A stretch of DNA of 64,000 nt from an uncultured Propionimicrobium sp. GTDB lineage: Bacteria > Actinomycetota > Actinomycetes > Propionibacteriales > Propionibacteriaceae. Numbering within the stretch: the stretch's first letter is position 1; the number at the start of each line of letters is the position of its first letter. Positions 1-8,280 of the stretch are shown here, in pieces. The notes beneath the pieces were generated by a model. The model saw nothing but the letters and a program-made list of their open reading frames with translations, was not told where the DNA came from and did no database searches. The position numbers were made by a program, and so were the translations under genes. The stretch spans positions 62,001 through 126,000 of the forward strand of contig CAMIGX010000003.1 in assembly GCA_946221385.1 (NCBI GenBank), in the 5' to 3' direction.

Positions 1-867
1 AGCTTCCACGCTGCGGATGCCCTCAATGGTCTCGGTCAGCGTCGAATTCAGCTTGGAGTAGGCCGCGCCGGCTGCGATATAGCCACGATTGGCGCGCCGC
101 AGATAGCGCCGAGCCGCCCACACCACCACGGCCAGATAGATCAGGAATGGCAGCGCCAAGATCGCAGAGTTAGTTACCATCGCGACGATCGTCATGACGA
201 TGACCACCGAGTTCAAGATGAAGTGCGGCAGCGCCCAGCGCACCGCCATCGCCATTTGGCCGACGTCGCGGGTGACGCGCGTGACCAGATCGCCGGTCGC
301 GGCCGATTCCACGCGGGACAAGGGCAATCGCAAGACCGTCCGCATGATCTGTTCGCGCGCCTCAGCGAGGATGCCTTGGCCGAAGATCGTCGAGACGCGA
401 CGTGCGGCGAAGTTGAGCAGAGCTTGGGCGACGACCAAGACGGCGACGATCGCGACCAAGCTGGGCAGCTGATCGGCGAAGCTAGCGCCGATTTCGGTGA
501 CGCCGTCGACGATGTCACCCAATCGGCGCGGCACTAAGAGTCCGGCGAGCGCAGCCAAAATGTTGAAGATCAATAGCGCGACCGCCAGCCCGCGGCGTTT
601 AGCGATCAACTCACGTAGAAAGGCGAAGACTTCCTTGTTATCGGCGACCGGCAGACCCTTATCCGGATCTTTACGATCGGCATAGATCTGCTGCGCCCAC
701 TGGCTACGTAACTGTTCACGTCGGCCATAGCCGTTGACGCGCTGCCAGAAGCTCTGCTCGCGATATTCGGGACGCAGTTCCGGTGGCAGGCGGGTCGGCT
801 CGCCTTGATGGTCGGTCCAAGTCGTAGCGCTGTCAGGGAAAGCCTGGGTAAAAGACTGTTCGCTCAT
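1..867 (-). CDS. ABC exporter half, transmembrane domain (partial, cut by window start)
   Basis: An open frame on the minus strand starts with ATG at 867 and runs off the left edge, giving about 289 residues with no stop. After a soluble N-terminal stretch of about 90 residues with many charged residues, it shows membrane segments typical of a type IV ABC exporter (a hydrophobic run around LAVALLIFNILAALAG, a second around LVAIVAVLVVAQALL). The cytoplasmic loop that couples to the ATPase follows, with the motif GDLVTRVTRDV, then TETIEGIRSVEA near the edge. The nucleotide-binding domain must lie outside the window. The start overlaps the stop of the upstream ABC gene as TGATG, which signals translational coupling and a heterodimer. 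The substrate cannot be deduced; drugs or lipids are common for this class. Confidence 0.85.
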   Translation of the reverse strand, partial: MSEQSFTQAFPDSATTWTDHQGEPTRLPPELRPEYREQSFWQRVNGYGRREQLRSQWAQQIYADRKDPDKGLPVADNKEVFAFLRELIAKRRGLAVALLIFNILAALAGLLVPRRLGDIVDGVTEIGASFADQLPSLVAIVAVLVVAQALLNFAARRVSTIFGQGILAEAREQIMRTVLRLPLSRVESAATGDLVTRVTRDVGQMAMAVRWALPHFILNSVVIVMTIVAMVTNSAILALPFLIYLAVVVWAARRYLRRANRGYIAAGAAYSKLNSTLTETIEGIRSVEA

Positions 868-2747
868 CACTGGTCACCCCGCTTCACCACGGCGCGATAT
901 TGCGGATTCGCGGCTAGCAGCTGCTCGTGGGTGCCAGTCGCGGCGACCTGGCCGCCAGCAATGAATATGACGTGGTCAGCGTGCCGCAGCCAAAGCGGGG
1001 AGACCGTCGTCAAGATCGTCGTCTCACCGTTACGGAATTGTGGCAAGCGTTCGGCGATCCGAGCTTCGGTGTGTGCGTCGACCGCTGAGGTAGGTTCGAC
1101 CATCAACAAGACTTCCGGGTCTGCCAGCAGAGCTCGGGCCAGCACCAGTCGCTGCCGTTGGCCGCCAGAAAAGCCGCGGCCACGTTCCTCGACGCGGCCC
1201 TGCCAACCGCCTGGGATCGCTTCCCAGACGTCTTCGGCGGACGCCGCCCAAAGCGCCCGCTCAGCCTGTTCGCGGCTGGCGCGCTGCTTCGGGTCGACGA
1301 GGTCCTGCAGGGTGCCCGCAAAGACGGCGCCGCCAGCCTCAGCGACTAGCAGATGGTCGCGGACCTCGGTCAGTTCGACGTCGGCTAGGTCGACACCTGC
1401 CACCGACGCACCCCACGTGCCTTCAGCCAGATCCTCGTCTTGACTAGCGATTTTGTTGCGGCGCTCGAGCTTGCCTTGGTTGCTCTTGGAGGCTTCCTTG
1501 CGGCTCAGTCCGTCACCAGCGGTCAGCTGCGCGGCTTGCACGTCACTGGGCAGATAGCGGCCCAGCCGGTCGACGATGGCGGCGGTCTCGTCAGGATTTT
1601 GGCTGACCAGGATCGTCAACTGGCCAGGAGCGACGACCACGCCGGAGGTTTCGTCGACCAAATCGCCGATGGCCAACGGCTGCGGATCCGCCGGACGAAG
1701 CCACGGCGGACGTTGACTCAGCGCTGCGATGGTCTTACGGGCGCTAGGCAGCGTCTGGGTGAACTTCAAGGCGGCCTCGTAGAAGGTCGACATCAAAATC
1801 GACAGATACATCGCCCAGCCGAAGAAGGCGACCAGCTGGCCGGCGGTCAAATGGCCCGCCAACAGCTCATTGGCGCCGATCCACGTCAAGCCGATCAACA
1901 ACAAGCCAGACAGCAAGACCTGCACCGAGTCGATCGCAGCGAACCAGGTCTGTGCTCGCACGCCAGCGCTGCGGACGCGCTGGGATTGCGCTGCGTAGTT
2001 GTCGCCGAAGGTCCGCTCGCCGCCGATGCCGCGCAAGATCCGCAAGCCGGCGACGATGTCAGTCGCTTGCCCGGTCAAAATCGATGACCGCTCACGCTCG
2101 GTGGCTTGCGCGCGTTGCAATGGCTTCATCAAGGGCACGCCACACAAGACCAAGACCGGCGCCGAAATCAACACCAGTAAGCCGAGCTTGACCGACTGCT
2201 GCATGACCATGACCGCCACGAAAGCGAAATTGAGCAGGCAGGCGAATAGCCGCGACATCGTGGAGGTGAAGTTTCCGAATTGATCGGAGTCTGAGGACGC
2301 CACCGACAGCAACTCGCCCGCGGGCACGCGACGGGTCATGACGTGGCCCATCTGGTTGACCTTGCGGTTGACCAGATTGATGACCTGAAATTGCGGGCCC
2401 AGCCAGGTCGCTTCGGTCAAGGCATAGCCGATTTGCTGGGTGAGGTTGCCTAGGACCAGCACCCCGAGCATCGCCCCACACCAGCCGACGACGACGCCGT
2501 AATCGTGCGCCAAAATGCCGTCGTCGACGGCATGCCGGGTGAATAACGGGATCAGCGCGCCCGGCAGCGAACCGAGCAGCACGGTGATCGTCGCCCAGAG
2601 CTGCAGTTTCCAGTGTTGGCCGACCAGCCCCCACATGAACGCATGTCCGCCGCTGAGTGAGGGAACGTCTGGTTCGTCAATCGTCTGCCCGGCCGGTGGC
2701 CGTTCGTCAGTGTTAAAGGCTTCGATTTTGGGTGGAAACGCAGACAT
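867..2747 (-). CDS. ABC exporter half with degenerate nucleotide-binding domain
   Basis: A 626-residue fusion of a six-helix transmembrane domain (about residues 35-330) and an ABC ATPase domain. The signature FSGGQRQRL near residue 525 and the D-loop are intact. The Walker A position near residue 379 reads LVSQNPDETAA and has no Gly-Lys-Ser/Thr. Walker B reads LLMVEPTSAVD, with the usual first Asp replaced by Val, and the switch His is missing (TTVSPLW). A charged, Lys/Glu-rich insert (around RKEASKSNQGKLERR) sits just after the lost Walker A. This half therefore probably cannot bind ATP at its own Walker site but can supply LSGGQ to the partner encoded at 867-1, with which it overlaps. Asymmetric NBDs are known in heterodimeric exporters, but loss of the whole P-loop is more extreme. 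Substrate unknown. Confidence 0.85.
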   Translation of the reverse strand: MSAFPPKIEAFNTDERPPAGQTIDEPDVPSLSGGHAFMWGLVGQHWKLQLWATITVLLGSLPGALIPLFTRHAVDDGILAHDYGVVVGWCGAMLGVLVLGNLTQQIGYALTEATWLGPQFQVINLVNRKVNQMGHVMTRRVPAGELLSVASSDSDQFGNFTSTMSRLFACLLNFAFVAVMVMQQSVKLGLLVLISAPVLVLCGVPLMKPLQRAQATERERSSILTGQATDIVAGLRILRGIGGERTFGDNYAAQSQRVRSAGVRAQTWFAAIDSVQVLLSGLLLIGLTWIGANELLAGHLTAGQLVAFFGWAMYLSILMSTFYEAALKFTQTLPSARKTIAALSQRPPWLRPADPQPLAIGDLVDETSGVVVAPGQLTILVSQNPDETAAIVDRLGRYLPSDVQAAQLTAGDGLSRKEASKSNQGKLERRNKIASQDEDLAEGTWGASVAGVDLADVELTEVRDHLLVAEAGGAVFAGTLQDLVDPKQRASREQAERALWAASAEDVWEAIPGGWQGRVEERGRGFSGGQRQRLVLARALLADPEVLLMVEPTSAVDAHTEARIAERLPQFRNGETTILTTVSPLWLRHADHVIFIAGGQVAATGTHEQLLAANPQYRAVVKRGDQ

Positions 2748-2843
2748 ATCTCGGCCAGCCTATGCCCGACGGCAAGTCCGGTCCGATTAGGACGGCCTCA
2801 GCTGCGCGGGGCGCAACGATGTCCGCCTCAAGGCGCTGTACCG

Positions 2844-4742
2844 TCATCGATCTTGACGAAGCATCTTGACCAGGTCTTGGGACAGTTCGCTGGTCATGAT
2901 GTCTTCGACCGGACGCGGCATCGCGAATTTCCAGTTCGGATAGGCGTCCGTCGTGCCCGGCATGTTCGGCCGTTCGCGGACAGCTGCGGCGTCATCCAAG
3001 CTGACCAGCACGATCAAGCTCGGCGCGGTGCGCACGACTCGATAGCGTTCGATGATCGCCCGATGTAGTTCTGCCTCAGAGATCTCCTCGAGCGGCTTAT
3101 TTGGGTCGATTTGTGCCATCTCGCAAAGTTCGCGGCGAGCACGTTCCAGAGCTCCGAAATCAGCTTGCTTGCCGATCCGTTTCAGGTCAGCTGCGTCATG
3201 GCCAGTGATGAGCCCAGCCAGGGTGGCTTGGTCGTGCGTCGAGCTGGTGCCGACGCATAGGTGCGGCCAATTTTGGACTGGGGTACGGTTCGCTGAGCGG
3301 TTGCCGAGCATATTGATTGACGCCATGGATTCGCGTACGCCCGGAGCGACTGTGCCCATGTCTTCGCCGACGATCCAAGCACCGGTGCGCATCGATTCCA
3401 GTCGCAAGATCGCCAGCAGCGCATGCACGGGATAGTGCACATAGGCGCCCTGCTTGGGGCCACCTTGTTTGGGCACCCAATAGAGACGCCAAACCTGCAT
3501 GACGTGGTCAATGCGCATCGCGCCCGCGTACTGCAACGTCCACCGGGCCATGTTGATATATGGACGCAGATCCGCGCGGACGAGGCGCTGCGGATTCATC
3601 GGGGGCAGACCCCACGACTGGCCTTCGAGATTGTGCGAGTCTGGGGGAGCGCCAATCTCGAAATCCATCGAGAAGAGCTCCTGATTTATCCACGCCTCCT
3701 GGCTGTTGGCGTCCGCGCCCACCGCCATATCAGCGATGACGTCGACCCCAGAGCGGCAAGCTTCGGCGTATTGCACGGCTGCCGCCCATTGCGCCCAGGA
3801 ATGGAAAGCGACATCGTCAGCGTGTTCGTCAGCGAATTGACGCACCAACTGGGAATCCGGACGACGATAGCCCTCTGGCCAATCGCGCCAGTCAGCGCCG
3901 AACTCCTCGACCAGAGCCGACCAGATAGCGAACTGGCGCAGTGTATTTCCGCGGCCCGCGATCCAACGGTCACGTTCGACATCGGGTTCGTCCTTGACGA
4001 CTCGCCAGATTCGACGCAGCGCCTCGCGCTTCAACGCCCAGACTGCGTCGCGATCGATCATTCGCTGCGCGTTGAGACGTTGGCCGGCTTGGGCCAGATC
4101 GGAAAGATCGACGCGTTCCGCGCCTGTGATCGCGCCGGGTGCGACATGCAAGAGATTCAGGAACATTCGCGAGGCTGGCGAATAGGGCGAGTCTGCGATG
4201 TGGTCGGCGGGTGCAACGGCGTGCACCGGCGAAACTTGGACGCAGCTAGCCCCTTGCGCGGCTGCGATTCGGCAGATCAGCGCTAGGTCTCGGAAGTCAC
4301 CGATGCCCCACGAGTTGCGACTGCGTGCAGCGTAGAGCTGTATCTGCCAGCCCCAGCCGCGTTCGGGCACGCGTAAATGTTCTGGTGCGGCGATGACGAA
4401 ACGGCGTCGCCCGTAGTCGTCGTAGAGGATGTGATAACCCGGAAGGTCGACCACGCCGGCGGCACGATAGTGGTGGCCGGACTCCAAGATCAGGGTGCCG
4501 AACAGCTCCGGATGCCAACGTCCCGGCGTGACGATCAGTGGCTCAGCCTCGCCGAGCTGACGGTCGTCGTCGAATTGCTCGGCGATCTTTTCTAGCGTCG
4601 CGGCAGGTGCGGCGATCCACTCGTCGTGAACATTGTGATAGCCCAGCGGAATGTCGTGGGCGGCGAGCCGCTCTGCGAGCTGCGCAGAGACCTCGGGGCT
4701 AGTCGCTGGGACTTGGTTCACTTCGTCTTGGCGGTGATCCAT
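2844..4742 (-). CDS. malQ: 4-alpha-glucanotransferase (amylomaltase, GH77)
   Basis: Transfers alpha-1,4-glucan segments between maltodextrins in the cytoplasm, part of maltose and glycogen metabolism. The 632-residue protein is in the usual range for the long bacterial form with an N-terminal extension before the GH77 barrel. Family landmarks are visible: the nucleophile Asp in AMRIDHVMQVWRLYW (about residue 410), the acid/base Glu in VGEDMGTVAPGV (about 456) and the third carboxylate in SSTHDQATLAG (about 505). ATG at 4742 is the start. It lies 21 nt downstream of the DEAD-box helicase gene on the same strand, so the two may be co-transcribed. No other maltose gene is adjacent; a GH13 enzyme lies 45 kb away in the window. 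Confidence 0.93.
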   Translation of the reverse strand: MDHRQDEVNQVPATSPEVSAQLAERLAAHDIPLGYHNVHDEWIAAPAATLEKIAEQFDDDRQLGEAEPLIVTPGRWHPELFGTLILESGHHYRAAGVVDLPGYHILYDDYGRRRFVIAAPEHLRVPERGWGWQIQLYAARSRNSWGIGDFRDLALICRIAAAQGASCVQVSPVHAVAPADHIADSPYSPASRMFLNLLHVAPGAITGAERVDLSDLAQAGQRLNAQRMIDRDAVWALKREALRRIWRVVKDEPDVERDRWIAGRGNTLRQFAIWSALVEEFGADWRDWPEGYRRPDSQLVRQFADEHADDVAFHSWAQWAAAVQYAEACRSGVDVIADMAVGADANSQEAWINQELFSMDFEIGAPPDSHNLEGQSWGLPPMNPQRLVRADLRPYINMARWTLQYAGAMRIDHVMQVWRLYWVPKQGGPKQGAYVHYPVHALLAILRLESMRTGAWIVGEDMGTVAPGVRESMASINMLGNRSANRTPVQNWPHLCVGTSSTHDQATLAGLITGHDAADLKRIGKQADFGALERARRELCEMAQIDPNKPLEEISEAELHRAIIERYRVVRTAPSLIVLVSLDDAAAVRERPNMPGTTDAYPNWKFAMPRPVEDIMTSELSQDLVKMLRQDR

Positions 4743-4763
4743 GTTTCTGAGTCTAAAAGAGGG

Positions 4764-6635
4764 TCATTTCTTCCGAGGCTTCTTATGGGCAGCCTTGTTG
4801 CCAGGACGCGAACCGTGCGAATTCGAGCTAGCTGACCGATAGCCGTCCTCGCGGCGGGCTCTTTTGGTCGCGGCGTCCCAACGTTGCTTCTTGTCCTTGC
4901 CGGTGCCGGCCGATTTTTGCGACGCATCTGATGGTTGACGGCGCGCTATGTCGGGTTGACGATCCTCGTAACGGCTACCTTGGGCGAACTTGCCTGAGGA
5001 GCTGCGGTGATCGTCAGTTCGCCGATGGCTTTGCGCTTGCCGTCGATTTGCCGCTTGCCCATCATCGTGGCGTTCCATTCGTTTGCCTGGCGGGGCATCG
5101 AAGTCTTTGCGTCGATTGCGCTGTTCGTGTCGACCGTCAGTGCGGCGCTCGTGACGGCTTTCTGGGCGCCTGCCACGCTTGCCATCCTTAGCGTATTTAG
5201 CCTTGTCAGGACGAGAACGACCTTTGGTGCGGCGGTCGTAGAGCTCGGGGGTGTCGATCTCATCGGAATCGCCTAGCAGCAAGGGCTCATCACCTTGACC
5301 GATCACGGCCAATGCTGCTGCCACGTCAGCCTCGGGCACGTCATGGTGACGCACATAGTGGTCGATGATGTCGCGGAATTCCGCGATGCGATCGGACTGT
5401 TCCAAGGCGGCGCTGATCGCGTCATCGAAATGTCCCAGCCGAGTCTCATTGATGTCGGCGACGCTGGGCAAAGGCACCATAGTGATCGGTTGCCCCGTCG
5501 AGTGCTCGATAGCGCCCAGATAACGCCGCTCACGCGGGGTGACCAGACTGATCGCATCGCCGCTACGGCCGGCGCGGCCGGTACGTCCGATGCGGTGCAC
5601 ATAAGCCTCTTTGTCGATCGGCAGGTCATAGTTGATGACGTGGGTCACCCGCGAGACATCCAAGCCGCGTGCAGCGACATCGGTGGCTACCAACACGTCC
5701 AGGGCCCCGTCACGCAACTGCGTGATGATCCGCTCGCGCATCTGTTGTGGAATGTCGCCATTGATCGGGGATGCCGAGAACCCGCGCGCCCGCAGCTTTT
5801 CGGCGACCTGCTCGGTCTCGGTGCGGGTGCGCACGAAGACGATCACTGCGTCTGATGCTTCGACCTCCAAGATGCGGGTCAGCGCGTCGAGCTTTTGGTG
5901 GCCGGCGACCAGAATCGCGCGTTGCCGAATGTTCTCATTGGTCTTGGTCGCCGCCTGGACGCGGATCTCGGCCGGCTCAGTCAGATAGCGCGCCGCTAAC
6001 TCACGGATTTGGGACGGCATAGTCGCCGAAAATAACGCGACCTGCTTGCTGTCTGGGGTTTGCGCGAGAATCGTCTCGACGTCCTCGGCGAAGCCCATAT
6101 TGAGCATCTCGTCAGCTTCGTCCAAGACCAGATGTGTAATGCCGGATAGATCCAGCCGGCCACGTTCGAGATGGTCCATGATGCGCCCGGGAGTGCCGAC
6201 CACGACGTCCACCCCGCGCCGCAGTGCGGCGAGCTGCGGTCCGTAGCCTTGGCCGCCGTAGACCGGCAGCAGTCGGACGTCGCCCAGATGTGTCGCATAG
6301 GACTCGAACGCTTCGCTCACCTGCAAGGCGAGCTCTCGGGTGGGGGAGAGCACCAGGGCTTTCGGGCCGCCGATCTCGTCGCCGTCATGGCGGCCGGCCA
6401 GATCGAGACTGGCCAAGATCGGTAGCGCAAAAGCAGCCGTCTTACCGGTGCCAGTCTGGGCCAAGCCAATGACGTCGCGGCCGGCCATCAGCAGCGGGAT
6501 CGTCGCCGCTTGAATCTCGGAGGGACGCTCATATCCCAGGTCGGCCAGCGCACGTAACAGCTTCTCAGGGACGCCGAGGTCGGCGAAGCTCGGCGTCTGC
6601 TTGGGCTCTAGCTGATCAGGCTGAGAATGAGTCAC
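4764..6635 (-). CDS. DEAD-box ATP-dependent RNA helicase
   Basis: A 623-residue helicase of the DeaD/CsdA/RhlE type that remodels RNA, for example during ribosome assembly, cold adaptation or mRNA decay. The Q-motif region (FADLGVPEKLL), Walker A AQTGTGKT (about residue 60), TPGRIMDH, DEAD in VLDEADEML (about 172), LFSATMP (about 201) and HRIGRTGRAGRSG (about 350) are all present. The C-terminal 170 residues are rich in Arg, Lys, Asp and Gly (ending KKPRKK), a disordered RNA-binding tail as in actinobacterial homologues. The start is GTG at 6635. The tail is low in complexity but its frame is intact. It is followed closely by malQ. The helicase family is certain; the exact subfamily is not. 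Confidence 0.93.
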   Translation of the reverse strand: MTHSQPDQLEPKQTPSFADLGVPEKLLRALADLGYERPSEIQAATIPLLMAGRDVIGLAQTGTGKTAAFALPILASLDLAGRHDGDEIGGPKALVLSPTRELALQVSEAFESYATHLGDVRLLPVYGGQGYGPQLAALRRGVDVVVGTPGRIMDHLERGRLDLSGITHLVLDEADEMLNMGFAEDVETILAQTPDSKQVALFSATMPSQIRELAARYLTEPAEIRVQAATKTNENIRQRAILVAGHQKLDALTRILEVEASDAVIVFVRTRTETEQVAEKLRARGFSASPINGDIPQQMRERIITQLRDGALDVLVATDVAARGLDVSRVTHVINYDLPIDKEAYVHRIGRTGRAGRSGDAISLVTPRERRYLGAIEHSTGQPITMVPLPSVADINETRLGHFDDAISAALEQSDRIAEFRDIIDHYVRHHDVPEADVAAALAVIGQGDEPLLLGDSDEIDTPELYDRRTKGRSRPDKAKYAKDGKRGRRPESRHERRTDGRHEQRNRRKDFDAPPGKRMERHDDGQAANRRQAQSHRRTDDHRSSSGKFAQGSRYEDRQPDIARRQPSDASQKSAGTGKDKKQRWDAATKRARREDGYRSASSNSHGSRPGNKAAHKKPRKK

Positions 6636-6744
6636 CGCATAACCTTAGCCGGCCAACACGCTAGAGGACGTTGCTGGCCGCGAGCTGGTTGGCAACCGGA
6701 TGTGCAAGCCGCTGGCATTGCTGTGGTCAGCTGCGATTTCGGAC

Positions 6745-6780
6745 AAAAAATCAGCCCTGCACCAATCCGATGCAGGGCTG
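6745..6780 (-). terminator. Rho-independent terminator of the NlpC/P60 gene
   Basis: The inverted repeat CAGCCCTGCA / TGCAGGGCTG (arms 6752-6761 and 6771-6780) with a 9-nt loop is followed on the minus strand by a run of six T residues. It lies 19 nt beyond the stop of the NlpC/P60 gene and insulates it from the helicase gene. Confidence 0.85.
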
Positions 6781-6798
6781 AAAATTGGGTGGGCTCAA

Positions 6799-7755
6799 TT
6801 AGCCAATGACGCGACGCATCGCCGTGATGCCGCTGGGCAGCGGATTGGTCTTGACCGGGATGCCGTAGTTGAGCGCCTCGACGACCATGCCATTGCCGAT
6901 GTACATCGCAGCGTGGCCACCGCCGTAGCTAATGATGATGTCGCCAGGCTGCAGATCGGCGACCGAGGCAACCGGCCGACCCGCGCCAGCCATCGCATTG
7001 GACGTGCGCGGCAAGGTGATGCCGATCGAACGGTAGGCCGCATAGACCAGGCCGGAGCAGTCATAGCCATTGGGGCCAGTGCCACCCCACTGATAGGGCT
7101 TGCCTTGCTGAGCCATCGCGTACTGGATCGCGCCAGCGGCGTCGCCGTTGACCTCGACGATCATCTCGATGTCGGCTTGGGGCTGGGCGGGGTTCTGCGC
7201 GACCGGTGCAGCTTCAGCGCGCTGGGTGTTAGAACGGGAAGCCGCGGCAGCTTGTTCGCGCTCGCGTTCACGTTGGGCTTCGGCTTCTGCCTCAGCGCGT
7301 TGCCGAGCCTCTTCAGCGGCTCGACGTTCGGCTTCTTCAGCCTGTCGCTTAGCTTCTTCTTCAGCTTGACGCTGCGCCTCCGCGGCAGCGGCCCGACGCT
7401 GTTCGGCGCGTTCGGCAGCGTCTGCGGCAGCAGCAGATTGCACGCTCATCACCGTGACATCTTGGTATTCGGTGATCTCGGCCGGCTTGGGAGCTTTCGC
7501 GTATTCGGCGTGCACCGGGGCGACGACGGGCACCAGCGCGCAGACCGCGGCTAGGCCGGCGCCGATCAGCGCGCGGTTGCGGCGCTTAGCGCGATTAGCG
7601 GTCGGCTTAGCAAAAGCACGCTGAGCTTCATATTTGGGCAACACCGCGGTGGTCGCGACGTCTTCAGGCTCGACCAGGCCGCGCCGAGCGGGGACAAATT
7701 GTCCTGCATCCAAGTCGAAATCGATGTCTTCGAGCATCGCTCGACGTGCAGACAT
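6799..7755 (-). CDS. Secreted NlpC/P60 cell-wall endopeptidase
   Basis: A 318-residue protein, likely a D,L-endopeptidase that cuts peptidoglycan stem peptides outside the cell (RipA/NlpC type). It has an N-terminal cytoplasmic stretch, a hydrophobic signal/anchor around residues 70-90 (ALIGAGLAAVCALVPVVAPVHA), then an Ala/Glu/Arg-rich coiled coil (about 110-175) and a C-terminal NlpC/P60 domain. The catalytic Cys is in YDCSGLVYAAY (about residue 233) and the His in GGGHAAMYIG (about 279). The frame is open upstream to 7983, but ATG at 7755 is preceded by a good GGAGG 5 nt away, and the extra N-terminus looks non-coding. The unusually long residue stretch before the signal is odd. It is transcribed divergently from dnaB. 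Confidence 0.9.
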   Translation of the reverse strand: MSARRAMLEDIDFDLDAGQFVPARRGLVEPEDVATTAVLPKYEAQRAFAKPTANRAKRRNRALIGAGLAAVCALVPVVAPVHAEYAKAPKPAEITEYQDVTVMSVQSAAAADAAERAEQRRAAAAEAQRQAEEEAKRQAEEAERRAAEEARQRAEAEAEAQREREREQAAAASRSNTQRAEAAPVAQNPAQPQADIEMIVEVNGDAAGAIQYAMAQQGKPYQWGGTGPNGYDCSGLVYAAYRSIGITLPRTSNAMAGAGRPVASVADLQPGDIIISYGGGHAAMYIGNGMVVEALNYGIPVKTNPLPSGITAMRRVIG

Positions 7756-8280
7756 GGGACCTCCGGGTGTGTCGGGGGAGTTGGAAACCTGAGAAGAGAA
7801 TAAGAGAAAAATCAGAAACTGCAAACTTTTCTGAGCGATCGGTTGGCAAACGCTTGGCCGGCGACAAGTTCGAGGGTGACGTCCGCCATCCACAATGGCT
7901 GTGGATAAATGTTGCTTTAGCACTGTTTGACGCGGTTCGCAAAGCCTTATCCGTGATTTGTTCGCAGCTCGCTTTTGGGCCACGAATTTTTTAGTTGATT
8001 AGTCAGCTGAGGGAGTTTTCCCTTGTCAAAGGCTGTTTTGTAGGAAAGATGTGGATTCGGCAGGCGTGTCGCGCACAAAGCTTTCCACTGGCTGTTCGGC
8101 GTGTTCCACCGGTCTCAACCAGCTGTCCACAAGGCTTGTGGATAACTTTTGATTTTCGGTTAGCTTTTGCCTCTTCGAGGGTGCAAGATGGCACGACGAC
8201 TTGAGTGCATCGGCGCAAAAAATGTCAGTGCTCACAACCAAACTGAGAAAGCGTAGACCAAGTCGCAGGGGGTGAAAGTC
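7756..8280. promoter_or_regulatory. Divergent intergenic region with DnaA boxes, upstream of dnaB and the NlpC/P60 gene
   Basis: This 525-bp stretch has no convincing gene. It is richer in A+T than its surroundings (for example AATTTTTTAGTTGATTAG at 7985) and holds two perfect DnaA boxes TGTGGATAA at 7900-7908 and 8137-8145. Near-matches are CCATCCACA (7887-), TGTGGATTC (8050-8058) and CTGTCCACA (8123-8131). The last two boxes form an inverted pair, TCCACAAG-G-CTTGTGGA. It probably contains the promoters of both genes; I cannot place them with certainty. A role in DnaA binding is inference. Confidence 0.6.
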
